From positions 5,435,001 through 5,499,000 of the forward strand of contig CM067064.1 in assembly GCA_033980235.1 (NCBI GenBank): 64,000 bases of DNA. Direction: 5' to 3'. Below are positions 50,235 through 61,944 of this stretch, in pieces. Position 1 is the first letter of the stretch. Every line of letters starts with the position of its first letter. Origin of the DNA: Diadema setosum. Its lineage: Eukaryota > Echinodermata > Echinoidea > Diadematoida > Diadematidae. The translations under genes were made by a program, and so were the position numbers. The notes beneath the pieces were generated by a model, which ran no database searches, was not told where the DNA came from, and saw nothing but the letters and a program-made list of their open reading frames with translations.

Positions 50235-50276
<42 letters not shown>

Positions 50277-51504
50277 CGGCCGTTATAAAAAGTCACTTAA
50301 AAGTGAAGATAAGGAACGAAAGAAAGACATGGAAATACCGAATTTGACAAGAACACAAACAGCAGAACTCTTTATTACATTCATCGCAAAGAAACGAAAA
50401 CAGGTCACCTATAACTTAATCTGACATCAAAAATAATAAATATTGGACACTTGGTTTAATGGCCTCCGTTTGAGGATTAAAAGAGCAAAAACCAACATAA
50501 TATATCGACATTTTCACACATAAGCGCCAGTTCCTTTGTAATTCTACAGTTCTATGCTTTTGTAACGTGTTGAAATGATCCCGCTCCAAACGTATTTCAA
50601 AAAGTACATGTTTATCATTTACATATGCTGGAGCGATCGTAGAATAACCAATTTCCAAACGATAATAATATATTGCAGCTTTTATTTTGCCACGCTTCGT
50701 TCGACTTTGGTTTTGGTTTTGTATGCTTCTTCGTTCTTTTTTTTTTTCTATAGCCAGAGTTTATGATGGTATTAACGAGGAAATCAAGCAACAATCAAGC
50801 TTCAAATGATCACTGTATCCATTGCAACTCGCAAACATACAAAAACAATGTTGCTCTTCTTTTTTTAAACAAAAATCATTATCTATACACATACACATTC
50901 CAACAGTTTAATAGACCGCTGTGTTAGGACACCATATTGCGGAAGAAGGTAGTAAGAAAGTTCTTCACGATTTTCAAACGGTCTGATATTTTTGTTTTTT
51001 AATTGTCACATTGATCACATAAATATTCACTGTCATTATTTTGTTCAGATTGAAAGTATTCTTATATTAATTTCCGTGGTATGTCGTAATTAAAGTAGAT
51101 GCTTGGCAATACTTATGTGAAACATAATTTCATGGTAATCGATGGAAGATGAAAACAGGTAAGCGACCAAAGTATATTATTTCAATTTTCTGTTCTCAAA
51201 GTTAAATCATCGTTTTGACAACAAACTTTGGAGTAAATACCCATACTAGATGCTTATCGTTATTTTCATTACTTTACTTACTTTACTTTTTCGGAACGAT
51301 GGTATAAGTTTTAGCCTCTTCATCGATCAGAAGGGTATCCTCGACTGGTTTTGATCCTTCCAATATATGATATATATATGTGATATTCTAAATTCTATGG
51401 GACATAGGTCCCTACACACAACACATGGCAGGGAGGGGGGAAAAATGCTTGAGACCAAGGACCTATAAATGCAGTGTTACCCTTCTCGTAATTAAATACA
51501 CAAT
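48320..51504. other. non-coding spacer with microsatellites
   Basis: (CT)n at about 48838-48874 and 49685-49745, (AT)n at 49746-49785, (GTATAT)n at about 49999-50052, (AT)n at 50115-50175 and 50236-50274. The word CATATNNATATTCCACAAA recurs at 49833, 50053 and 50174 between the arrays. No gene recognised. Confidence 0.5.
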
Positions 51505-51960
51505 TAATTCTTCCAATGCTCGTCTAGCTTATTCTTAAAAACATTAACAGAGCGTGCCGAGGCTACATCTTCTGGAAGAGAATTCCACACATCGACCACT
51601 CTGTCTGTTGGCAAAAAAAAAAAAAAAGCATTTCCTCACATCCATTGTAGCATACCTTTTTTTTTTTTCAAACTTCATTGAGTGACCACAAGTTCTCCCA
51701 CCACTTTAACGACACAACATGTCAAACTTAGTGTGAACCTGATATTGACCGGGCAAATATTTATACACATCAATCATCAACCACTGCAGTTGCTGTTGTC
51801 TTAAACGTAGTCATTGTGTCAAGTCAAACATAGTACATAAAATATACAGAATCTTATGATGCAACGTATGGAGAATGCGCTCAACCAAGTAATTGTCATT
51901 CCAGACAGATTTGCTATAAAACCATGCCTGAAGTGACTCAAGTACAATACAACTGCTGTA
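51505..51960 (-). pseudogene. 3' end of a CR1/L2-like LINE reverse-transcriptase ORF (dead)
   Basis: On the minus strand the last codons read VVDVWNSLPEDVASA, then SVNVFKNKLDEHW and a TAA. This is the typical C-terminal tail of CR1/L2 (Jockey-clade) LINE ORF2 (consensus R.VD.WNSLP..VV.A.S.N.FK..LD). Upstream, SGGRTCGHSMKFE and DVRKCFF continue the match but are broken by A-runs, frameshifts and an in-frame stop. It is a 5'-truncated relic lying just downstream of gene D, on the same strand. Confidence 0.8.
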
Positions 51961-52115
51961 ATATTATTGTCTAACATATCAAAACTATAGAGGGTGAAAA
52001 TGAAAACTCTTGTGTTTTGAATTGATCAGATGAACCATGTGTTCTGCAAACATCTTACAGTACAAAATATTCGGATTGTGGACTAGGCTTCAGCGACAGA
52101 ACCTTCTTCTTATGT

Positions 52116-53233
52116 TTAGTATCCGCCTACACAACCTACCCAGTCGGTTTTCGCATGTAGGCCTATACTCTGGGTGGTGGGATTGTATGAAAATATTGGC
52201 GGTAGACGGAGAGATCGCATATCAACTTTGATCTGCAAACGTTTGCCCCTGTAGGAAACACTCGATGTGATCGGCACATCCTGCAATGTGCTTGGAATTT
52301 CCGGAAAGTGATGCGCGTGCGTCGCAAATTTTGCTGGCGACGTTGGCTTTATGTACAAGCCTTCCTCAGATCTGGGGCGCAGCGAAACTGATTCGCTATG
52401 GAGAACGTCGTGTAGAGCTGGATGCCACGCCAAGAGTCGCACGCTTGGGAACGCTTCTCTCTCCCTCTCAGCCCCAGTGGAGCGATAGTCAATGATGTCC
52501 TGTGCACTGGCGACTGCTGCTATATGCCTATTAAAGTTTACGTCTTCTGTCTCGCCTGCGGACCTTGTTTCTGCGGATTTGCAGATAATCGGAGTCGCAA
52601 CCTCAAAACGCATTCTAGTTCCTGTTATAGGCCTACTTCGCGGGCTAACCCTCGGCAAATTCGAGGGGTCCATTTGCACCCTCGCCGGAGACAGTTCTGG
52701 CTTGACGCTTCGACGGCTGCTATTCCGTTGATATCTTTCGTCTTCACTGCCGTCCTCCCTTTGACGCCCATCGTTGTCGTCAAGAGATAAAACGGAACAA
52801 CTGTCTCTTTCCCTCAGGGGATCTGCTGTGTCAGCCTTAGGACCGGTGCATTCAGAGACTCCCGTAGTGCTCGCTCGACTTTGGTTTGTACGCTTATGGA
52901 GATTGATAGAAAGGTCAAAGTCATCACTGGCTTCAAGGTCTCTCGATTGTTTTTTTAAAGTCTTCGATGTCAAATCCATCGTTTGACCAGTGACTTTTAA
53001 GTTGTCGCGCCCTGCCTTGCCCAAGCGAAGAACGGGTGCGGATCCGTGGAACCTCTTCGTTGACTGGACGAGAGGGGGCGCTGTACGACCACTGAATGCG
53101 CCATGCTCGAAACGATTCGATCGGAGTCGCGGCACTCGCTGGTAGATCTCGGTCTCCGACAGACGGTCGAGGTCAACCTCCCTGTCGAGTTTCTCGGAGC
53201 GAACAGAAGTCTGATCGTCTCCCTGGCTCTCAT
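52116..53233 (-). CDS. gene D exon 2: main coding exon, disordered protein
   Basis: Minus-strand frame from the acceptor TTTTAATTCATATCAG (ending at 53234) to a TAA at 52116, 371 complete codons. Spliced to exon 1 (phase 1) it gives a protein of about 482 aa. The exon 1/2 junction restores an Asp codon, and the added N-terminal residues of exon 2 are acidic/basic (EVDLDRLSETEIYQRV), which supports the join. No known domain. Charged, Ser/Arg-rich and apparently disordered, ending in a more hydrophobic stretch (RLQIKVDMRSLRLPPIFSY). GTAGGT after a Trp codon near the end could be a donor, so the true C-terminus may lie in an unseen exon. No CPPNSP is visible. Two TAGGCCTA octamers fall within this exon. 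Confidence 0.8.
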
Positions 53234-54131
53234 CTGATATGAATTAAAAGAGAAAGACAGATGTTACCGTTACTTTCAGCATGCTAATTTGACAAAGTGC
53301 GAAAATTTCAGCGTACAACTTTGTTGGAGGTTGTGAAAAATAAATCCAACATTGCGTATAAGTGACTCACAGACAAAGTAGTAGTTACCTTCTACGCACT
53401 CCGAACTAAAGCTCTGTACAAGATATGACAGGGAGTGTCGGTGCAAGATAGACGTAGTCTGCGACAGCCAGAAAATGTAATGGATACTGAACTTTTGAGT
53501 GCAGTCCCACACCATGTATACAATATTTCAATAAGATTAAAGTTTATCGCATCTAAGAGAATGACAGACTTATCATTAGAATCGGAAATGGGATAAGAAA
53601 GCAATGGGCTTTCAAAGTTTCACATGTATTCGCTAAATATATGCAACTAGGAAGAGGACATAATGTCATGCTCTCCAAATGGTTGGTGCTAGAAATGATA
53701 TCAGAATTAGTCGCTTATTTAGCAGCGGCAATCTCCCCCTTAAAGTCGTCGTTGCTGTGTTAGATCAAGACTACAGTACAATAGTTTGATATGACGAATA
53801 AAATCTCCTATTTATTTGATGTGAAAACAGGTAACTTTGTGGACAGTTCAGAATTGCCTTGATTGATGTTTGAATAACCGGTGATGGCATAAATGTGGGT
53901 ATGAACAGACTGATTTTGGCGCTTAAAACGTATACTATGATGACGTGGCTTATTGTTCATTGACCCAGAACTTTCATTATTATTTACCTGAAAACATTTT
54001 TTTTTTGATTGACGATGAAATGAAATTGTTGATGAAAATGGAGTAGTTCTTTGACATCCCTCTCTTGTACGTCAAACACAGTGGTTTTGATATAGATTAT
54101 CATTCATCCAGTCGAAGTGTGAACTCCAAAA

Positions 54132-54279
54132 TTATTATAAATCACAAGTCGAATGGAAACTTACGTCGTGCGACGTTTCGATCATTCTTTCACTGGACGG
54201 ACGCCAGAAGTAGCTGATCGTTAATCGGCGAAACGTCGCAAGACGTAAGTTTCCGTTCCAGTTTTGTGATTTTTGATAA
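54132..54279. mobile_element. fold-back element inside the gene D intron
   Basis: Left arm (ATCACAAGTC, then GGAAACTTACGTCGTGCGAC and GTTTCG) and right arm (CGAAACGTCGCAAGACGTAA, then GTTTCC) are inverted complements of about 60 bp around a 30-bp loop. Non-coding MITE-like insertion lying about 120 bp from the exon 1 donor. Confidence 0.75.
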
Positions 54280-54400
54280 CTTTGTAGGTTACAGTGTATG
54301 TTCGTTTGTTTTTAATTGAAAGAAAAATACGAATGACTGCATATCTTTACTTCTTACCCTGAGCGTAATCTACGAATGCACGTAGGTAATGATCATTTAC

Positions 54401-54731
54401 CTTTTGGTTCGGTGCAGCTGCGATCGTCACGTACCGCTGTGATGTTACTGGGATGCATAAACTCTTCGCAGCCACCGGCTTTTCCGGACACAATCTCCGG
54501 GGCTAATTTCCCTAATGGTCTCTCATAAGTTGCCGAAGTCTCTCCCATAACCCGAGTCCCGTCGCCGCTGTAGTGGCTCTTAACACGGTCTACCGTTGCT
54601 TTGAGATGCTCGGGACCGTAGGGTTTGGTGAGCTGTTTCTTCGTCGCCAAGACGGGCAGCGTGCAGCCCTGCTCCGATGTAGGAATGCTGGAAAATGTTT
54701 CCCCGCGAACGCCCCACTTCAGAAACGGCAT
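54401..54731 (-). CDS. gene D exon 1: N-terminal coding exon
   Basis: Starts at ATG 54731 (ACAATGCCG, A at -3) and runs 110 codons plus one base to a consensus donor AAAG|GTAAATG at 54400. The intron to exon 2 is 1,167 bp. The encoded segment (MPFLKWGVRGETFSSIP onward) is less biased than the rest: it has several aromatic residues and Gly/Pro turns (TKPYGPEHLKATVDRV) and may hold the conserved part of the protein. I do not recognise the family. An X-box lies about 1.15 kb upstream of this ATG, and a CRE-type TGACGTCA about 0.65 kb upstream (near 55378). Confidence 0.75.
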
Positions 54732-55884
54732 TGTCCAGCGATGACGTTGAAAATCCCTCAATAAATTATTTACTTTCAGCAAGCTCTGCTGCAGACGAGT
54801 ATTGTTCCAATCGTAGAGGTCAAGGCAGAAAACTCGTGACGTAACGATCGAGCTGGAATATCAGTGAATATCCATTTTGCCAGAATGATAATTTGTTATC
54901 TAGTTTCTATTTCACGATTCGAGTTTTCACGCGTAGGAGAAAACGGCGAGCCGCACTCTTTGTTCTGCTGATGGATCAACTTGATAACGTCGTATCAAAT
55001 CTATAAGCGATAACATTCATTTCCCTGTGGAGCACTCTTTTAACAGTCCTTGTCTCCGTCCAACAAAAGAGCAATAGTGTCGACCAAAATGCTGGCGCTT
55101 CATGTATCATAATGCTAACTCAAAAAAGGGGGAACCATCGTAACGCTTCTACAAAAACAATTTTACCGGCTGCGAGCGTACTGGCAGTGAGAGAGATAAA
55201 AAAACGACCATTCTCCGTTAATTGTGTGTTGATCTTTTATCCTAATGTCTGTCAATCGGCAGACTGAAAGGTATCTCTCTGTTACTCAATTAACGACTGT
55301 CATCACAGTCACAATTCACTCCGTCTTCATGGCGTATCACTTTGAATGGGACTATTCATTTAGCACTGCCTTGATTGACGTCACACTCATCTCAGAATCC
55401 CAGAATCACTGTATTGTTTAAACTCTGACCGATCTCTACAAACCCGCGCTTTTGCCGGATGGCCAGAGGCGTGTGAATATTCACGCATACGACAACCCTG
55501 ATGCAATAGTCAATCCTGTGTAGCCAACAACTTTTAACTATGGTTTTAGCAATCTAAGAAGTCCGTTGAACTGATTGGCACCTGCCCTGTGGTATAAGCT
55601 GACAGCCCCAAGACCGGCAGAGAGAACAATAGGCACCTTGCTGACCGTAGCCTGTCCTTCACGTCCGGAAACAATAAGACCGCAAGGTCAAGCACAATAA
55701 GATGTGAAAGCCCCTAATGATAAATGGCTGGAGAGGTTGAGCGATGGGAAGGCACTTGAACACCTCCATGATTTCGTTTAATTCACGCCTTTTAATGTTG
55801 CCCTAACAATGTTGCCCATATACGATGTAAGTGTGTCGTGGAAGAATCTTGAATTCTGCGATGTTTTGCCGCCATTATCTTTGG
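54732..55884. other. upstream region of gene D
   Basis: No coding exon found. TGACGTCA near 55378 is a perfect CRE palindrome. GC content is higher than typical spacer. The first exon or transcription start of gene D probably lies here or near the X-box. Confidence 0.4.
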
Positions 55885-55898
55885 GTCGCTATGGTTAC
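55885..55898. promoter_or_regulatory. X-box-like RFX site upstream of gene D
   Basis: GTCGCTATGGTTAC (complement GTAACCATAGCGAC) differs from the 48306 X-box at two positions and keeps the dyad spacing. It lies about 1.15 kb upstream of the gene D start codon, on the promoter side. Confidence 0.5.
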
Positions 55899-56161
55899 CT
55901 GGCTTAAGAGTCTTACCGTAGCAAGTCTTCCACAGAACAAAATACGCACCGACTGGTTGTGGGCTTCTCCTTGCCCTTTTCACATCGCTTTATACGATGT
56001 GTGTGAGAAGGTTGTGGAGATAGCAATGCTGTAAACACTTTTCCAAGCTGCTGCGAAAAAAAAAATGTGTAAGACTTACATCTCTGTTTACGATACCTAT
56101 GTTACACGTTAACACATTGATATCATTTTTTTTTCTGTAGTGATTCGCATTACAATGTCAT

Positions 56162-56232
56162 AGCACCATGGTATAATGGTTAAAACACAGTATTTGTAAA
56201 AAGAAGGTCTAAGGTTCGATTGTTTTCGTGCT
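56162..56232 (+). pseudogene. degenerate tRNA-like sequence
   Basis: 71 nt with a tRNA layout: AGCAC at the 5' end pairs perfectly with GTGCT at the 3' end. ATGGTATAATGGTTAAAAC resembles an A box and D arm, a loop TTTGTAA would give anticodon TGT (Thr), and GGTTCGATT resembles a B box. T-arm and anticodon stems pair poorly. It is a tRNA relic or SINE head, not a functional gene. Confidence 0.4.
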
Positions 56233-56793
56233 TTCATCCTTGATCCAGATGTTACGTTTCCATTGTCCCTCTAGATCGTAGTAGGTTAGTGAATTAGTAC
56301 CTTGCAATGATGGGGCAATCATGTTCGCAAGGTGCTTTTGGAGATCAGGTAACGTAAACACTCATAAAGATGCTACCCTATGTAGAAAAAGAAGGCCATT
56401 ATTGTCATCAAAACTAGGTAAACATGGTAAAAGCTGTATGAAAATGGTTCACATACCAGAGTACCCTAGCGAGACTGAACAGCGCCACCATGATGTCATC
56501 TCTGTGGAGGATCATTATCCAGCTCATGCCTAACCAGTTGTAGTTACTCTTTTTTGTCATACCACGTCACGTCACGTGTGCTGATACGTGGATGTGTGTA
56601 TGTGCGAGTGTGTTTAGTTGTTGCTGAGGTTTCTCCCTATGAACTGGTAATGGGCACATATACATATTTCACTCTTGCTTTGTCTTTTTCTGTTTATGCA
56701 CGCAGACACACATACACACAGACAGACAAACATCACGTATACTAGTAGTATAATAATTATGATTATACACATTATGATATGTCTTCCATAAAC

Positions 56794-56796
<3 letters not shown>

Positions 56797-56843
<47 letters not shown>

Positions 56844-56870
56844 CATACACATATATATATATAGTGGGAT
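56797..56870. repeat. (TA)n microsatellite
   Basis: TA array with an ATACATACATACAC interruption near 56839-56851. It lies about 60 bp left of the inverted-repeat element at 56929. Confidence 0.9.
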
Positions 56871-56928
56871 GATGCTGATACTCGTACCGTACGCCTCCGT
56901 CATCTTAGGCACGCTGTTAGGAAGAATT

Positions 56929-57463
56929 ATAATCGAGACAATGTAATGATGATTTAAGATGTTGCAGGATGCCGGCTGGTGGGAAGCTTTCGACCTTCGG
57001 TCTTCTTCAGCTTTATTGTCTGTTTGTACAAAAAGAAATAGATGTATATGTCACATGATCACTCTCATCCCGCCACAGACAGCCACAAGACAACCCAAGA
57101 AACACACACACGTCTGCTTAGCAGGTAACTACATTACGTTTAGTTATGATAATGTGTTTAATAGTCTTTATTGTATGATATATGCCTGTATGTAATATAT
57201 ACCCATTATATCTACTTACAGTTATACGTCGTTGAATGTTTTGCAATTGCCAAATATGTTGCCAAGTATGCTCTGAAGCTGTTAACTCATGCTGAAATTG
57301 TATTCAATGTATTATGTTCATTACTCCATGGATCTGTCATGTTCAAAACATGTATTTCATTTTGTATAAACAGACAATAAAGCTGAAGAAGACCGAAGGT
57401 CGAAAGCTTCCACCAGCCGGCATCCTGCAACATCTTCTGTCATCATTACATTGTCTCGATTAT
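56929..57463. mobile_element. 535-bp element with terminal inverted repeats of about 105 bp
   Basis: The left end ATAATCGAGACAATGTAATG, followed by GATGTTGCAGGATGCCGG, GAAGCTTTCGACCTTCGG and TTTATTGTCTGTTT, is repeated in inverted orientation at 57350-57463 with few differences. The interior (about 57035-57345) is AT-rich without a transposase frame. Non-autonomous DNA element; flanked by TA tracts, so the TSD cannot be read. Confidence 0.85.
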
Positions 57464-60366
57464 ATATGTATATCATATATATATATATATATAGTTACTT
57501 ATTTATTTATTCATTTATTTATTTATTCATTTACTTATTCATTTCTTTATACAATTATGGTAATCGTAATCGTAAACGACAATTCAAACGATAGCAACGA
57601 TGACGTTTGGGAATTTTGGCTTTCAAAAAAAGTTCGCGAATCGAGAGTAAATAATGTGTTTTAAGTGTGTGTCCCTAAATGAGTTGTTCGAAAGATGAAA
57701 TAAAGATGAAAAAATCCAACAAAAATTATGTAGTTGAAGATTTTAAACATTTTGTCTAATCTTATATATCGATTGCTTAGAAGCAAACGTCTTTTTCAAC
57801 TTAAGGCTTCAAAACAATAACATGTAAATAAATCAATATGATATTCGAATCACATTTACTGACTCATAAGCATACAAATAATTACAATCATAATATGTAG
57901 GCATCCAAAGTACATTGTATGTTGAATAAGCAACATACATTCATGTAAAATAGGCAAGCGTTTCTTTTACACTGGGGCAGTATAAAAAAAAGGTGAGACA
58001 TTTCGAATTTGTCTGTATACTGAAACACTTGTTAGCCAGTTTTAATCGTATACTTTGAGTTTGAGACTCAGCAGTTATTGCTTACATTCACCACCAACCA
58101 TTAATTTCAACGAGTTCTTTTAAACGGTATATGTTGGTGAAAACTGCATCCGGACGACTTTATGTGGCATTTCATTCTGACTTTGTTCCCATCTTCAACG
58201 TATAAATTTAAAGGTGAAATGATATAAGTTTCATTGGAATCGAGCATAAAGTAAAAAATAAATGTTCATGTGAATGTGTAAATTCCCACATGTTTTCAAG
58301 GAACAGTGATAATATTGTTTGCAGCCACATAGTGACGTCATTATGAGATGATGACCTCACCACCTTACAACTCTTCCATTTGCTTGTACAAAATTGTTCT
58401 CATCAAATCAAGGACATCATAGTGGATGATGTTGTAGCTGCAATGATATAGGGATGATATCTTTTTAAGTGTTTCTGCTTAGATCCTCGTAAAAAATAAG
58501 ATAAAATAAAGACAGTAAAGAATTGTGTGTAGGTCAGTGGTAGACACAATCACGAAGAGATTACATCATCCCTCCTCTAATTTGTACATTACATGTGGTT
58601 TCGACCAGGGTGACAAAACCTATTTCTTTTAAAAGTCAAATGTTCAGGGAGCGAAAAAACATGGCAGCCAAAGCATTATGAAAATGGGATCGCCTTTTCC
58701 TTGACATGCCATGTTGGCTTTCTTTTTTTTGGGGGGGGGGGGGGGGGGAGGGGAGGGGTAAGACAGCTAGGATTATTTGGATAGAAAATCACTGAACTGA
58801 TCACCTGGAAATTACTTGAAAAAAAAAAGTGACTTTTACCGAAATCTGAGATACAAGATTTTTCATCCAAGCTACGCAATATCACTCTTTTGTAAAAGCA
58901 TGTGGATCTTGAAGAATACGTTTGATAATTTTGATAAAAAGTTTTGAATAAAACTTCTATAATTCTGTTCTTCTAGTTTAATTCTACTTATCTAACCGAA
59001 TCACCTTGAACATTGAGTGGAATTTCACGTTAATCCTTTTCGTGCCTTCAATGTTGATTGCCATAGAAAGTCACATAGCATTTTTACACGCTGTCCAAAG
59101 TCCCTGGCGCAGAAAGAGTTAACCATTACACATGACTGTGGTGATATTTCTAAACACAGACAAGTATTTCAAATCACTGTTGGCATGAGTGCAATAATTG
59201 TGATAATTTTGATAAAATGAGAAGATGAAAATATCATTTATGATATATCTTTTCAGGAAGAATGCAAACTGCTCTCCAGAATTTATAGACTGAAAAGAAA
59301 GCGATCTGTATATAGAAAGCCTATATAATAGTGAAAAAAGCAGTATAAGCAGAAGTAATAGTAGAAGTATAGGTAAACATGTTCAAGATAAAAGTGATGA
59401 TACTACCATCATTACCATCATTATTGTCAACATTACAAGAAGTGCAGAAGTAGATACTTAATTGTAATATTCAGAGCAATGTTAGCATTATTTGGCAAAT
59501 GATTACGAAGTACTCTCAAACGGATCCGGCGTAAAATTGTTACGCCACTGGACATGGTATTTTGACGTAGCAAGCTTGCGTTTACATCGCTGACTGGGGT
59601 TCCGTACCATATTTTCAGTCACATTATAGATTATCAAAATCAAAAATAAAAAGCATGGTCTTGTCACACCAAGTGATGCAAGAGTGCTGTGATCAAACCG
59701 TAGTCAAGGAATTCCACAAAGGTTTTAGAAAGATGATGCCTTGTCATCAAAATATCGGCTTACAAAAGGTGATTATATGCTGCATAGATTAAAATTGTGT
59801 CATCGCGTTCACACACACATCAAATCGTGTTGTTTTCACAAATTCAGTCATATGTTATAATCATTATATTAAACACTTTAGGGTTTTAACGTAAAAGAAT
59901 GCATATCTTCATTTATAAATCGTGATGATAATTCTTACAAAATGAAAAAAGACCAAAAAACAGTCTATCTTTATATATTTAACACTCAAGGGTTTAAAGT
60001 AAAAAAAAAACTGTGTATTTTCATTCATTTATCGTGATGACAGTTCTCACAAAATAGAGACGAAAAAATAGTAATCGACTGCGAGATTTCACAATTATCC
60101 GTTCTCATTTTCAGTCAGTTATCGAATAAAAAGCTACATCCTATTATTCAGATTAAGATAATCAATCAAAGGACAATATCAGGTCAAAAATGTTGCTTAA
60201 GAAATGTTTACAACTTTAACTTTTACAAGGACTAGAAAGTATTATTCTTGTGAATTGGAAATATCCCTTGTCCTGAATAAGTAGCAGTGGTGGTGAAGTG
60301 GCATGTGTCATCAATTTTGTTGTAACATTAGAAATTTCATGAATCGAATTCCGAAATAATCTTTCA
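57464..60366. other. non-coding spacer downstream of gene E
   Basis: No gene recognised. (TTTA)n-like tract at about 57495-57550 and a G-run at about 58731-58758. A degenerate direct repeat is listed separately at 59871. Confidence 0.5.
59871..60070. repeat. degenerate tandem duplication of about 110 bp
   Basis: Copy 1 (59871-59980) and copy 2 (59981-60070) share in order AACACT, AGGGTTT, TATNTTCATT, ATCGTGATGA and CACAAAAT-like words. Non-coding. Confidence 0.6.
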
Positions 60367-61944
60367 TCAAAAGTCCGAGTAGAATCTTTCCACAGGATAG
60401 AATCCATAGTCTTTGTTTAGAAAATGTGTTGGACTGTTTGGTGGACAAATTTCTCCAAAGGCAGATGGCGTGTAGACGTTACAGAGCGGACAGTCAACAC
60501 TGTGTGACGGGACGATGACGGGTGCTAAACGCGATGGGCTGCCGTAGACAAACACGGTGTTGGGTGTTTTGAAACGATTGTCTGGCCAAATGACATGAGG
60601 ATGGGGCGGTTGTAGCTTCTTCATCACGCTTTCGGTAATGTTTTCTCTCAGCTCGAGGTTCTTGTTCGACAATGACCCGTTCATGTCTTTGATCACCGCG
60701 CTACTATGCTTGAAGATATCAAGCTTTCTCTTCGCCGAATGAGTGGGACGATCTCCCTCGTCGTTGCTCAGTGCCCCCTCCGATAGTTCCGGCGTCGAAA
60801 TTTCGCTTCTTGATTGGCAGCCATCGTCGCGGTCTTTGGCTGATGTCGTTGGTCTGGTCAACAGACCACTGACCTCCGCACAGTAGCCTCTCTCTTCGCC
60901 TTCCCATGGGACTCGCTCTTCAATATCGTCGGACTCTCGATCGTTCTTCTCGCCTTCCATTCGCGCCAAGATGACGTCTTCCAAAGCTGCCGTGCTCAAA
61001 TCCTCGTCAGTTTTTGTCCTTTTCTCATCAACCTGCGGTAGACGGCGGAAGGCAGATTTACACTGCCTCGCAGCGAGTTCCTCCTCGTCACAGGCCCACT
61101 TCTCCTTGATGGGAGATTTTGTGTGTTGCCTGTCCGAATCCTCGTCACTACAGTTCGAGGCGGTGCTAGAACCACCTGTTACACTCCCTTTCCCCTTGAT
61201 CATCCCCTCTGTGTCACCCCAGCACACGGAGTCCACTTTTGAGGCGGTGCATCGCTGCCTCCTCTCCACTTTGGCGCTCTTTCTCTGTAGCACTGAAGCC
61301 GTCAACGACCGTTTGTGTTTCTGTATATTTTTCACCAAATCCACCCTGCTATATCCGGTTCCTCCCGTCCTCCGAAAACCACCTGTCTTTGCTCTTTCCT
61401 TCACTGATCCTTTCTCGTCCCCCTTCTCCTTTTCTCCCTCTTTACCCTTTACGTCACCATTAACCTTCTGCTTTTCTCTATCCCCCTTCTTCGATGGAGA
61501 GGCTGATACTGGTGGCACTGTTTTTTGACGAGTTTTCGTAATTTTTGGCAACTGGAGCTCGTCCTCGAGAGCTGGCATAGTCTGCGCCATCTTTGGCGGT
61601 GTGATGATGCCCGCATCTTTCCTGACTTGCTCCAACTCTTCGTTTGCCGACATCGTAAGCCGCATGAGCTGCTTCTCGCTCATGCTACCCAGCGGTCGAA
61701 ACTCGGCCCGTCGATCTCGATGACGACTGTGATTGGAATGATGACGGAGCTGTCGACAGCTCTCCTCCTCGTCCGACTGTTCCGGGGCGACCACGCATCG
61801 GCGCCCTATCGACGACGACGACGGAAGCCGAAACTGCTTCTTCCAACTCACGTGGTTGACGGTTCGCTCCGCCGTCGACAGCGGGATGCGAATCGGCTTA
61901 CAGAACGGGTTGGTTGCCAACAGCGTCGCCGGCATTATTTCCAT
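60367..61944 (-). CDS. gene E: 525-aa charged disordered protein with C-terminal CPPNSP
   Basis: Start at ATG 61944 (MEIMPATLL). An in-frame stop lies 54 bp upstream, so coding starts in this exon. No catalytic domain is recognisable. The N-terminus has PFCKPIRI and SWKK (about 13-36), resembling gene C. The centre is very rich in Lys, Glu, Gly and Asp (about 145-200, e.g. KGKEGEKEKGDEKG), a likely charged disordered or single-helix segment. The C-terminal 75 residues are more ordered: a probable helix (ENITESVMKKLQ), WPDNRFKTPNTVFVYGSPSR, C-x2-C (485-488), then CPPNSP at 500-505 and a Tyr/Phe-rich end. The Cys and CPPNSP layout matches gene C. Several upstream ATGs in the leader could reduce translation. 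Confidence 0.85.
   Translation of the reverse strand: MEIMPATLLATNPFCKPIRIPLSTAERTVNHVSWKKQFRLPSSSSIGRRCVVAPEQSDEEESCRQLRHHSNHSRHRDRRAEFRPLGSMSEKQLMRLTMSANEELEQVRKDAGIITPPKMAQTMPALEDELQLPKITKTRQKTVPPVSASPSKKGDREKQKVNGDVKGKEGEKEKGDEKGSVKERAKTGGFRRTGGTGYSRVDLVKNIQKHKRSLTASVLQRKSAKVERRQRCTASKVDSVCWGDTEGMIKGKGSVTGGSSTASNCSDEDSDRQHTKSPIKEKWACDEEELAARQCKSAFRRLPQVDEKRTKTDEDLSTAALEDVILARMEGEKNDRESDDIEERVPWEGEERGYCAEVSGLLTRPTTSAKDRDDGCQSRSEISTPELSEGALSNDEGDRPTHSAKRKLDIFKHSSAVIKDMNGSLSNKNLELRENITESVMKKLQPPHPHVIWPDNRFKTPNTVFVYGSPSRLAPVIVPSHSVDCPLCNVYTPSAFGEICPPNSPTHFLNKDYGFYPVERFYSDF

Noticed and set aside
60971..61528. 185-codon plus-strand frame
   Set aside because: Antisense shadow of gene E; Ser/Phe/Pro-rich because it mirrors the Lys/Glu-rich region.
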